Positions 15,790 to 22,846 of a stretch of DNA of 38,384 nucleotides are shown here, in pieces. Below the pieces are notes generated by a model. It did no database searches, was not told the DNA's origin, and saw nothing but the letters and a program-made list of their open reading frames with translations. Numbering within the stretch: position 1 is the stretch's first letter; each line of letters starts with the position of its first letter. Made by a program: the position numbers and the translations under genes. Source of the stretch: Thermoleophilaceae bacterium (GTDB lineage: Bacteria > Actinomycetota > Thermoleophilia > Solirubrobacterales > Thermoleophilaceae); contig DASUWY010000029.1 in the NCBI GenBank assembly GCA_036378175.1, forward strand, positions 1 through 38,384, given 5' to 3'.

Positions 15790-16142
15790 TGGCTCAGACG
15801 AGGAAGAAGCGCAGCCGCAAGCACCGCGGCACCGCCGCGGGGACGATCGAGAAGGCGGCGCACAACCGCAGCAGCCGCCAGTCGAGCGCCAAGCCGTCGG
15901 CGAAGACCACGCGCGAGGCGCGCATGATGCGGCCGCCAAGCTGGCGCGGCGCGGCCAACAAGGCCGCCATCGCGGCGGTGGTGTTCGGCCTCCTGCTGCT
16001 TCTGCTCTTCAAGCGCCCCGCCGTTGAGGCCGTGCTCTGGACGGTCCTCGTGTTCTTCTTCTACACGCCGCTCGGCTACTGGACGGACCGCGCCGTGTAC
16101 AACCGCCGCATGCGGGCGAAGGCGAAGAAGCCCGAACGGTAG
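15789..16142 (+). CDS. Small basic two-helix membrane protein, unknown function
   Basis: 117 residues. A strongly basic, Ser/Lys/Arg-rich N-terminal half (about residues 1-55) precedes two hydrophobic helices (about 57-75 and 79-95) and a basic tail. The ATG overlaps the ftcD stop, so it is coupled to it. The basic tail may contact nucleic acid or membrane phosphates, but no family is recognised. The stop codon TAG forms the first three bases of the probable -10 box of the next gene. Confidence 0.7.
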   Translation: MAQTRKKRSRKHRGTAAGTIEKAAHNRSSRQSSAKPSAKTTREARMMRPPSWRGAANKAAIAAVVFGLLLLLLFKRPAVEAVLWTVLVFFFYTPLGYWTDRAVYNRRMRAKAKKPER

Positions 16143-16145
16143 ATT
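16140..16145 (+). promoter_or_regulatory. -10 element of the MBL-hydrolase/hisS/aspS operon
   Basis: TAGATT ends eight bases before the ATG at 16154. There is no Shine-Dalgarno in the gap (GGGGCGCG), so the mRNA is probably leaderless. Confidence 0.45.
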
Positions 16146-16153
16146 GGGGCGCG

Positions 16154-16792
16154 ATGGACGTGCGCATGTTCACCGTGGGGCCGGTCCAGGAGAACTGCTA
16201 CCTGTTCCGGCGGGATGGCTCGGACAGGGCGCTGATCGTCGACCCCGGTGACGAGGCGGACCGTCTGCTGGCCGCCGTCGACGAGCTGGGCGTCACGCTC
16301 GACGCGATCCTCCTCACGCACACCCACTTCGACCACGTCGGTGCGGTGGCCCCGGTTGCCCGCGCCACGGGCGCGGAGGTGTGGGTGCCGCAGATCGAGA
16401 AGCCCGTGCTGGCGGACATCATGAGCTTCGTGCCATGGCCGGGCTTCGGCCCGTACGAGAGCTGGGACGCCGAGCACACCCTGAGCGGCGGCGAGAAGCT
16501 CGAGCTCGCGGACTTCGAGATCGACGTGCTGTTCACGCCGGGTCACAGTCCCGGCCACGTGACCTATTCGATCCAGGACGAGCAGGCGATCTTCTCCGGG
16601 GACGTGCTGTTCCAGGGCTCGGTTGGCCGCACCGACCTTCCTGGCGGCGACTGGCCGACGCTCCTCGAGTCGATCCGCACTCTCGTGGACACGCTGCCGG
16701 AGGACACCACGGTGCATCCCGGCCACATGGGCCTCACCACCCTCGGCGCCGAGCGCGCGAGCAATCCCTTCCTCGCCGAGCTCGCCCGCTGA
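16154..16792 (+). CDS. MBL-fold metallohydrolase, glyoxalase II-like
   Basis: 212 residues. Metal-binding HTHFDH motif near residues 55-60, the TPGHSPGHVTY histidine, FSGDVLF with the bridging Asp, GRTDLPGGDW, and the final HPGHMG histidine. This is the full set for a binuclear metallo-beta-lactamase-fold hydrolase of the hydroxyacylglutathione-hydrolase type. In Actinomycetota the natural thiol ester would not be glutathione, so the substrate is open. One base separates it from hisS, the same order as Rv2581c-hisS in Mycobacterium. Confidence 0.88.
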   Translation: MDVRMFTVGPVQENCYLFRRDGSDRALIVDPGDEADRLLAAVDELGVTLDAILLTHTHFDHVGAVAPVARATGAEVWVPQIEKPVLADIMSFVPWPGFGPYESWDAEHTLSGGEKLELADFEIDVLFTPGHSPGHVTYSIQDEQAIFSGDVLFQGSVGRTDLPGGDWPTLLESIRTLVDTLPEDTTVHPGHMGLTTLGAERASNPFLAELAR

Positions 16793-16793
16793 C

Positions 16794-18038
16794 GTGGCCG
16801 GCGGCAAACTCCAGGCCCCGCGGGGCACATTCGACGTGCTGCCCGAGGAAGGCAGGCGGCGCGCCGCGCTGCGCGCGATCTGTGAGGAGCTGATCGAGCC
16901 CGCCGGCTACGGCCCGGTGGACACTCCGATCTTTGAGGCCACCGAGCTCTTCGCGCGCGGGGTGGGGGAGACCACGGACATCGTGCAGAAGGAGATGTTC
17001 ACCTTTGAGGACCAGGGCGGCCGCTCGCTCACGCTGCGCCCGGAGGGAACCGCGGGCGCGTGCCGCGCGTACCTCGAGCACGGGATGCACAAGCAGCCGC
17101 AGCCCGTGAAGCTCTGGTACTGGGGGCAGTTCTTCCGCCACGAGGCGCCCCAGGCGGGCCGCTACCGGCAGTTCAACCAGGTGGGCGTGGAGGCGATCGG
17201 CTCCGACGACCCGTCGCTCGACGCCGAGGCGATCCTGCTGCTGTCGCAGATCCTGGAGCGCGCGGGGGCGAAGGGCGTGCGGCTGCGGCTCGGCAGCCTC
17301 GGCACGCCCGAGACGCGCCGCGCCTACTCGGACGAGCTCCGCGAGTACCTGCGCAGCCACGAATCCGAGCTCTCCGACGAGGTGCGCGACCGGCTCGACG
17401 CGAACCCGCTTCGGGCGTTCGATTCGGACCACCCGGGCACGAGGGCCGTGGTGAAGGACGCTCCCAAGCTGCTCGACCGCCTGAACGAGGACGACGCCGC
17501 GCACTTCGCGGAGGTGCGCGCGCTGCTCGACGAGGCAGGGCGCGACTACGAGATCGACGCGGCGCTGGTGCGCGGCCTCGACTACTACACGCGCACCGTG
17601 TTCGAGTTCACGAGCGACGCCCTCGGCGCTCAGAGCGGAGTGGGCGGGGGCGGCCGCTATGACGGCCTCATGGAGCAGCTCGGCGGTCCTCACACGCCGG
17701 GAGTCGGCTGGGCGGCCGGGATCGAGCGCATCCTGATGGTGTCGGAGCTGGGCGCCCCCAAGGTCGCGGCCGACGTGTACGTGGTGCGCGATGGAGCCGG
17801 CACGGCGACCGAGTTCAAGACTCTCGCCGCGCTCCGGGACGCCGGCTTCACCGCCCAGATGGAACAGGCCGGCCGTTCGGTGAAGGGGCAGTTCAAGCAG
17901 GCGGACCGGCTTGGCGTTCGAGCCGTGCTGATCGTGGGTGCAGACGGGCTTTCGGTGCGGGACATGCAGTCCGGCGACCAGCGCGACATGCCGGACCTGG
18001 CCGGGGCGCTGCAGGCGCTCAAGGAGGTGCTTGCGTGA
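16794..18038 (+). CDS. hisS: Histidyl-tRNA synthetase
   Basis: 414 residues, the usual size. Class II motif 2 in FRHEAPQAGRYRQFNQ, histidine-specific motifs RGLDYYTRTVFEF and GGGGRYDGL, motif 3 GVGWAAGIERILM, and a C-terminal anticodon-binding domain (about residues 325-414). Charges tRNA-His with histidine in the cytosol. The GTG at 16794, one base after the preceding stop, gives the family-typical start GGKLQAPRGTFDVLPEE. The gene ends with the ribosome-binding site of aspS. Confidence 0.96.
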   Translation: MAGGKLQAPRGTFDVLPEEGRRRAALRAICEELIEPAGYGPVDTPIFEATELFARGVGETTDIVQKEMFTFEDQGGRSLTLRPEGTAGACRAYLEHGMHKQPQPVKLWYWGQFFRHEAPQAGRYRQFNQVGVEAIGSDDPSLDAEAILLLSQILERAGAKGVRLRLGSLGTPETRRAYSDELREYLRSHESELSDEVRDRLDANPLRAFDSDHPGTRAVVKDAPKLLDRLNEDDAAHFAEVRALLDEAGRDYEIDAALVRGLDYYTRTVFEFTSDALGAQSGVGGGGRYDGLMEQLGGPHTPGVGWAAGIERILMVSELGAPKVAADVYVVRDGAGTATEFKTLAALRDAGFTAQMEQAGRSVKGQFKQADRLGVRAVLIVGADGLSVRDMQSGDQRDMPDLAGALQALKEVLA

Positions 18039-19789
18039 AGCCACCGCGCCCGAATCTCTACCGAGACACCTGGGCGGGCGACGTTCGCGCAGACCACGTG
18101 GACCAGGAGATCCGCGTGGCGGGCTGGGTCCACCGCCGCCGCGACCACGGCGGGCTGATCTTCATCGACCTTCGCGACCGCACCGGGATCCTCCAGCTCG
18201 TGTTCCGCCCGGAGGAGGCGCCGCAGGCCCACGCCGCGGCGCACTCGCTGCGCTCGGAGGACGTGCTCACCGCGCGCGGCCGGGTGGTGCGCCGCGAGGA
18301 GGGAACCGTCAACCCGCAGCTGCCCACCGGCGAGGTGGAGCTTGCCGTGGACGAGATCGAGCAGCTGGCGGACGCCGAGACGCCTCCGTTCGAGGTGGAC
18401 AGCGACAAGCAGGTGGACGAGCTGCTGCGGCTCCGCTACCGCTACCTGGATCTGCGTCGCGAGCCGATGCAGGAATCGATCGAGCTGCGACACCAGGTTG
18501 TCGCCGCGATCCGCGACTACCTGAACGAGCGCGGCTTCCTCGACATCGAGACGCCGTTCCTCACCCGCTCGACGCCGGAGGGCGCGCGCGACTTCCTCGT
18601 GCCGAGCCGCATCGATCCCGGCTCGTTCTACGCGCTGCCGCAGTCCCCTCAGCTGTTCAAGCAGCTCCTGATGGTCGCCGGCTTCGAGCGCTACTACCAG
18701 ATCGTCCGCTGCTTCCGCGACGAGTCCTCGCGCGCTGACCGGCTGCCCGAGTTCACGCAGCTCGACATGGAGATGTCGTTCGTGGAGGAGGAGGACGTGA
18801 TCGGCCTCTGCGAGGGCCTGATCCAGGCGTTTCTCGCGGCGGGCGGCGTGGAGGTGAGCGTGCCGTTCGACCGCGTGAGCTACGCGGAGGCGATGCTGCG
18901 CTATGGCACCGACCGCCCGGACCGCCGCATCGGCATGGAGATCCAGGATCTCGGCGAGGCGTTTGCGCATTCGGAGTTCCAGGTCTTCCGCGGCGCGCTC
19001 GAGTCGGGTGGCGTGGTGCGCGGGCTGAAGGCGCCGGGCGGCGACCTCACCCGCAAGCGCTTCGACGAGCTCACCGAGCAGGCGAAACAGCTCGGCGCGA
19101 AGGGGCTCGTCTGGGCCGTGGTGGAGGCAGAAGGCTGGCGCTCGCCGATCGCCAAGTTCCTCAAGCCCGAGGAGATCAGCGCTGTGGCGTCACAACTGGA
19201 CGCCGCCGAGGACGACGCGATCCTGATCGTGGCCGACACGGCGGACATCGCGGCGCGCGTGCTCGGCCAGCTGCGGCTCGAGCTCGCGCCGGCGGCCGAG
19301 GGTCACGACCTCCTGTGGATCGTCGACTTCCCGATGTTCGAGTGGAACGAGGACGAGAAGCGCTGGGACGCGTTGCATCACCCGTTCACCAGTCCGAAGG
19401 GTGAGCTCACCAGCGATCCTGGCGGCTGGTCGAGCCGCGCCTACGACGTCGTCTGGAACGGCTGGGAGATCGGCGGCGGCTCGATCCGTATCAACCGCCC
19501 CGACGTGCAGCGCAAGGTCTTCGAAGCCCTCGGCATAGGCGAACAGGACGCCCAGGAGCGCTTCGGCTTCCTCCTCGACGCCCTCAAGTACGGAGCCCCG
19601 CCCCACGGCGGAATCGCGTTCGGAATCGAACGCATTGTGGCCATGCTGAGAGGAAGCGACTCGATCAGAGAAGTGGTCGCCTTCCCAAAGGCAGCGTCGC
19701 AGGCAGACCCGCTCACAGGAGCACCAGCACCCGTGGACCAAGAGCAACTGGACGAGCTAGCACTGAAGGTAACGCGACCTCGGGATTAG
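18035..19789 (+). CDS. aspS: Aspartyl-tRNA synthetase, probably non-discriminating
   Basis: 584 residues: OB-fold anticodon domain, class II core with FRDESSRADRLPEFTQLDMEMSF (motif 2 region), the bacterial insertion domain and motif 3 GIAFGIERIVAML. Residue H38 (in RRRDHGG) and G90 (in REEGTVN) match the His/Gly pair that marks non-discriminating AspRS such as that of Pseudomonas aeruginosa. It would then charge both tRNA-Asp and tRNA-Asn, with GatCAB amidating the latter. The GTG at 18035 overlaps the hisS stop and has AAGGAGG seven bases upstream. The last 40 codons use unusually many A-ending codons compared with the rest. Confidence 0.95.
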   Translation: MKPPRPNLYRDTWAGDVRADHVDQEIRVAGWVHRRRDHGGLIFIDLRDRTGILQLVFRPEEAPQAHAAAHSLRSEDVLTARGRVVRREEGTVNPQLPTGEVELAVDEIEQLADAETPPFEVDSDKQVDELLRLRYRYLDLRREPMQESIELRHQVVAAIRDYLNERGFLDIETPFLTRSTPEGARDFLVPSRIDPGSFYALPQSPQLFKQLLMVAGFERYYQIVRCFRDESSRADRLPEFTQLDMEMSFVEEEDVIGLCEGLIQAFLAAGGVEVSVPFDRVSYAEAMLRYGTDRPDRRIGMEIQDLGEAFAHSEFQVFRGALESGGVVRGLKAPGGDLTRKRFDELTEQAKQLGAKGLVWAVVEAEGWRSPIAKFLKPEEISAVASQLDAAEDDAILIVADTADIAARVLGQLRLELAPAAEGHDLLWIVDFPMFEWNEDEKRWDALHHPFTSPKGELTSDPGGWSSRAYDVVWNGWEIGGGSIRINRPDVQRKVFEALGIGEQDAQERFGFLLDALKYGAPPHGGIAFGIERIVAMLRGSDSIREVVAFPKAASQADPLTGAPAPVDQEQLDELALKVTRPRD

Positions 19790-19823
19790 TCTGCAGTTCT
19801 GCAATTCAGCACCTCTGCAACTC
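19790..19823. repeat. Tandem 8-bp repeat, locus 2
   Basis: Starts on the first base after the aspS stop: TCTGCAGT, TCTGCAAT, TCAGCACC, TCTGCAAC, then TC. The period is exactly eight. The unit (TCYGCAAY) is the same as at 4144-4178. Confidence 0.65.
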
Positions 19824-19857
19824 CCTGAGGGCCGCCCTCCCACACACCAGGTACCGC

Positions 19858-19866
19858 TGCTAACTT
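19858..19866 (+). promoter_or_regulatory. Extended -10 promoter of the structured RNA
   Basis: TGCTAACTT combines a TGn extension (19858-19860) with a TAACTT hexamer (19861-19866). The first base of the RNA's closing stem (19874) is seven bases further on, at the position expected for the transcription start. No -35 consensus is visible. Confidence 0.55.
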
Positions 19867-19873
19867 TGCACGC

Positions 19874-20036
19874 GGCCCGAGCTTGTTCGTGAGCCGTCTC
19901 AATGTTTGAGCCAACACCATGGGAGCCGGGAGTCCGGCTCGGGGTTGGGCCGTGGCCCGCCCCGGAGGACACCCAATCTTGCTGAGCAAGGTTCAACTCC
20001 CGAGGCGGCAGCGGCAAGCTGGGGCCATTTTTCTTT
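19874..20036 (+). ncRNA. ssrS: Structured non-coding RNA, candidate 6S RNA
   Basis: Closing stem GGCCCGAGCTTG (19874-19885) with CAAGCTGGGGCC (20015-20026), 11 of 12 pairs. Then an internal loop and a second stem GCCGTCTC (19893-19900) with GAGGCGGC (20002-20009), then a large open region. Its 3' side can form a small hairpin (CTTG/CAAG, 19978-19990), and its apex holds strong hairpins (GAGCCGG/CCGGCTC at 19923-19940; GGGG..GGGC/GCCC..CCCC at 19941-19963). The T-run ATTTTTCTTTCT follows the closing stem. A long rod with a central bubble and about 155 nt is the form of 6S RNA, which binds sigma-A RNA polymerase. In Bacillus the 6S-1 gene bsrA lies in the same aspS-mnmA neighbourhood. Identity is inferred; a different structured RNA cannot be excluded. 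Confidence 0.6.
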
Positions 20037-20070
20037 CTCTCGGCCCACGTTTCTGAGACCCTTTCACCAC

Positions 20071-21531
20071 ATGGGCGACATCGCGCAGCTCGCGGACCAT
20101 CTCTCGGCGCCGCGAGGCCAGGGACGGCTGGAGGGCTGGGCGCACTTCGGGGTGGCCGGCGGCGCGGCGTGCGGCGACCTCGTGCGGATCGCGGTGCGCG
20201 TGGAGGGGGACCGGATCGCGGAGAGCGGCTTCACGGCGAGCGGCTGCGCTGCCGCACGGGCGGCCGCCAGCGCGGTGGTCGAGCTCACCGAGGGCACCCT
20301 CTTCCTCGACGCCGCGCGGCTCACCGGCGACAACATCTCGGAGGAGCTCGGCGGGCTGACGCCGCTCGGCCGGCACGCGGCGGACCTCGCGGCCGAGGCG
20401 CTTCACCGCGCCCTGGGCGCCGCCGCCCGTGACGGCGCGCCCCGCCTCCCGCAGGACGAAAGGCGCACGCTTGTGGCCATGAGCGGCGGCGTGGACAGCG
20501 CGGTGGCGGCGGCTCTCGCGCTCGAGGCCGGTCACGAGGTTGTGGCCGTGACGCTCGAGCTGTGGGCGCATCCGGAGAACGACGGCGAGCGCAGCTGCTG
20601 CTCTCCGCAGGCGGTGATCGGCGCGCGCGCCCTCGCGCACCGAATGGGTCTTCCTCACGTGACTCTCGACCTCCGCGATGCGTTCAAGCACGAGGTGGTG
20701 GAGAACTTCGTGGAAGAGCACGACGGCGGCCGAACGCCCAATCCGTGCGTGCGCTGCAACGGTCTCGTGCGCTTCGACCGCATGCTCGCTCTCGCCGGCG
20801 CGCTGGGGGCCGCGCGGCTCGCCACGGGGCACTACGCGCGCGTCGAGCGCGACGGAAGCGGGCCGCTGCTTCGGCCCGCCGCCGATCCGCGCAAGGACCA
20901 GACGTACATGCTCGCGCGCCTCGAGCCGCACGAGCTCGAGCGCCTGTGGTTCCCGCTCGGCGAGCTGGAGAAGCCCGCGGTGCGCGAGATCGCGCGGCAG
21001 CAGGACCTGCCGGTGGCCGAGAAGCCCGAGAGCCAGGACCTCTGCTTCCTCGCGGGGATCGATCGCCGGCGGCTTCTCCGTCCGGGCAGGCCCGGCGACA
21101 TCGTCGACCGGCGCGGTCGCGTCCTCGGCCGGCACTCCGGCCAGGAGGGATTCACGGTCGGCCAGCGTCGCGGTATCGGCGTGGCGGCGCCCGAACCTCT
21201 GTACGTCCTCCACAAGGACGCCACCAGCGGCCGCGTGACGGTGGGCCCGCGCGAGGCGCTCGCCACCACTCGCGTGCCGGTGACCGGGGCCCGGCTGCTG
21301 CGCCCCGGCGCGGCTGTGAACCGCGTGAAGCTCCGCTACCGCGCGGCGCCGATCGCGTGCCGCGTGCTGGGAGATCGCGGGGCCGGTGAGCACGAGAGGA
21401 TCGACGTCCTGCTGGAGTCGCCGGTGGACGGCGCCGCGCCCGGTCAGACTGCATGTCTAATGTGCGATGACTCCATCGTGGGATGGGGAACGATCGCCGA
21501 ACCCGACCTGGAGGCAGCGAATGCCGCATGA
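20071..21531 (+). CDS. mnmA: tRNA 2-thiouridine synthase MnmA with fused NifU/IscU-like N-terminal domain
   Basis: 486 residues. Residues 1 to about 118 resemble an Fe-S scaffold: A-C34-G-D and S-G-C59-A match the first two cluster cysteines, while the third (expected after His in RHAADLAAEAL) is Ala103. From residue 131 a full MnmA follows: PP-loop SGGVDS (138-143), a CC pair at 176-177, N-P-C226-V-R-C229-N and S-Q-D-L-C325-F with the catalytic cysteines, and the C-terminal beta-barrel with GFTVGQRRGIG. It thiolates U34 of tRNA-Lys, -Glu and -Gln. The ATG at 20071 has no clear Shine-Dalgarno. The 3' end overlaps the next gene by 11 bases. The fusion suggests direct cluster or sulfur supply to MnmA. 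Confidence 0.88.
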   Translation: MGDIAQLADHLSAPRGQGRLEGWAHFGVAGGAACGDLVRIAVRVEGDRIAESGFTASGCAAARAAASAVVELTEGTLFLDAARLTGDNISEELGGLTPLGRHAADLAAEALHRALGAAARDGAPRLPQDERRTLVAMSGGVDSAVAAALALEAGHEVVAVTLELWAHPENDGERSCCSPQAVIGARALAHRMGLPHVTLDLRDAFKHEVVENFVEEHDGGRTPNPCVRCNGLVRFDRMLALAGALGAARLATGHYARVERDGSGPLLRPAADPRKDQTYMLARLEPHELERLWFPLGELEKPAVREIARQQDLPVAEKPESQDLCFLAGIDRRRLLRPGRPGDIVDRRGRVLGRHSGQEGFTVGQRRGIGVAAPEPLYVLHKDATSGRVTVGPREALATTRVPVTGARLLRPGAAVNRVKLRYRAAPIACRVLGDRGAGEHERIDVLLESPVDGAAPGQTACLMCDDSIVGWGTIAEPDLEAANAA

Positions 21532-21913
21532 CACGATCGAGCTGACCACCCCCATCGGGCGTGACTGGGATCCCGTGGTGCGGCTCGTGCTCGGGGGCAT
21601 CGCGGACAGGCTCAACCTCGGCTTCGAGGAGCTCGACGATCTTCAGCTCGCCGTCGAGCGCCTGCTGCTCGAGGCGGGCTCGCAGGACTCGGTCACCCTC
21701 GCGTTCGAGATTTCCGAGAACGGCGTGCGCACGCGCATCGGCCCGCTGCGTGCGGGGGCGCTCGCGGAGGCGCTACAGGGGCCGCCCCCTCCACCGGGCG
21801 AGCTCACGCTGCGGCGCATCCTCGAGACGGTGGTCGACTCGTTCGGAGTCGAGCAGGTGGCCGACGACGGCCGGCTGATCGTCCGCCTCGAGAAGGTGGT
21901 CCGGGGAGCTTGA
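21521..21913 (+). CDS. RsbW-like anti-sigma factor / HATPase-like protein
   Basis: 130 residues. Opens MPHDTIELTTPIGRDWDPVVRLVLGG and contains LDDLQLAVERLLLEA, which lines up with the N-box helix of RsbW/SpoIIAB kinases, but the usual Asn (as in E..TNA) is absent, and no clear G1/G2 ATP-lid motifs follow. It may bind the sigma factor without kinase activity. The ATG has GGAGG six bases upstream, inside the end of mnmA. The next gene is a SigB/SigF-type sigma factor, the partner expected for such a protein. A homologous pair order is common in actinomycetes; the regulatory role is inferred from this. Confidence 0.68.
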   Translation: MPHDTIELTTPIGRDWDPVVRLVLGGIADRLNLGFEELDDLQLAVERLLLEAGSQDSVTLAFEISENGVRTRIGPLRAGALAEALQGPPPPPGELTLRRILETVVDSFGVEQVADDGRLIVRLEKVVRGA

Positions 21914-21915
21914 CG

Positions 21916-22659
21916 GTGACGTCGCTTCCAAGCTCGCAAACGGACGACCGCGAGCTGCTGCGCCGCTATCACGAGGACGGAGACCGCAGCGCCCGCGAGC
22001 TTCTCGTGCAGCGCCACCTGCCGCTCGTGCGCGCGCTGGCGCGCCGCTACGCCGGCCGGGGCGAGGCGCTCGAGGACATCGAGCAGGTGGGCGCGATCGG
22101 CCTGCTCAAGGCGATCGACCGCTACGAGCTTTCCCGCGAGGTCGCTCTCACCACCTACGCCACTCCCAACGTGGTGGGCGAGATCAAGCGCCACTTCCGC
22201 GACAAGGGCTGGGCGATCCGCATCCCGCGCGGGCTCCAGGAGCTGAACTCGAAGATGTCCGCCACGATCGAGCGGCTCACCGCGAAGCTCGGCCACTCGC
22301 CGAGCATCGCCGAGATCGCCCAGGAGCTGCAGACCACGCCGGAGCAGGTGCTCGAGGCGATGGAGGCGGGCTCGGCATACGCGCCGGTGTCGCTGTCGGC
22401 GGGCCCCACCGCCGAGGGCGAGCTCGATCCGATGGAGACGATCGGCTCAGAAGACCTGAACTTCGAGCGCTCCGAGCAGCGCGCCTCGCTCGAGCCGGCG
22501 CTCGAGATGCTGCCAGAGCGCGAGCGCGAGATCCTGCGTATGCGCTTCGAGGACGGGCTCACGCAGACGCAGATAGCGGAGCAGGTGGGCGTGTCTCAGA
22601 TGCACGTTTCGCGGCTGATTCGCAAGTCTCTTGCCCGCATGAGGGCGGAACTCTCTTAA
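21916..22659 (+). CDS. RNA polymerase sigma factor, SigB/SigF/SigG type
   Basis: 247 residues from the GTG at 21916, which has GGGGAG seven bases upstream (a TTG at 21910 overlapping the previous stop is the alternative). Region 2 (EDIEQVGAIGLLKAIDRY, with TTYATPNVVGEIKRHFRDKGW), region 3 (LNSKMSATIERLTAKLGHSPSIAEIAQEL) and region 4 (LPEREREILRMRFEDGLTQTQIAEQVGVSQMHVSRL) are all present; region 1.1 is absent. This is a group 3 sigma-70 factor for a stress or developmental regulon, probably held in check by the upstream RsbW-like protein. Confidence 0.92.
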   Translation: MTSLPSSQTDDRELLRRYHEDGDRSARELLVQRHLPLVRALARRYAGRGEALEDIEQVGAIGLLKAIDRYELSREVALTTYATPNVVGEIKRHFRDKGWAIRIPRGLQELNSKMSATIERLTAKLGHSPSIAEIAQELQTTPEQVLEAMEAGSAYAPVSLSAGPTAEGELDPMETIGSEDLNFERSEQRASLEPALEMLPEREREILRMRFEDGLTQTQIAEQVGVSQMHVSRLIRKSLARMRAELS

Positions 22660-22663
22660 CGCC

Positions 22664-22680
22664 GGGTCAACAGTTGACCC
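22664..22680. promoter_or_regulatory. 17-bp perfect palindrome between the sigma gene and the peptide-transport operon
   Basis: GGGTCAAC-A-GTTGACCC: eight-base arms and one central base. It starts four bases after the sigma stop codon. It has no T-run, so an operator for the downstream importer operon is more likely than a terminator. GTTGACC also resembles a -35 box. The rest of the leader (22681-22846) holds G-rich runs and a TGCGGC/GCCGCA hairpin (22795-22818). Confidence 0.5.
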
Positions 22681-22846
22681 ATACGTTGCGCCATGAAAGA
22701 GGTGTAAGTTTCTGGGCCGCGAAGTCAGTGCAGAGCCGGATTGGGGGGAGTTTGGGGGAGAGAGGAGACCCGGCGATCGAGCACGAATCCACGGTGCGGC
22801 AACCGTCTAATGGCCGCAGCTACAAGCCCTTGAAGGATCCAACAGC

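Noticed and set aside
19790-20070. SRP RNA, RNase P RNA or tmRNA in the aspS-mnmA spacer
   Set aside because: None of their conserved core sequences is present, and the length and rod shape do not fit RNase P or tmRNA.
22694-22708. Four-codon ORF (MKEV) in the leader of the peptide importer
   Set aside because: It has no ribosome-binding site or nearby terminator, so it is not distinguishable from chance.
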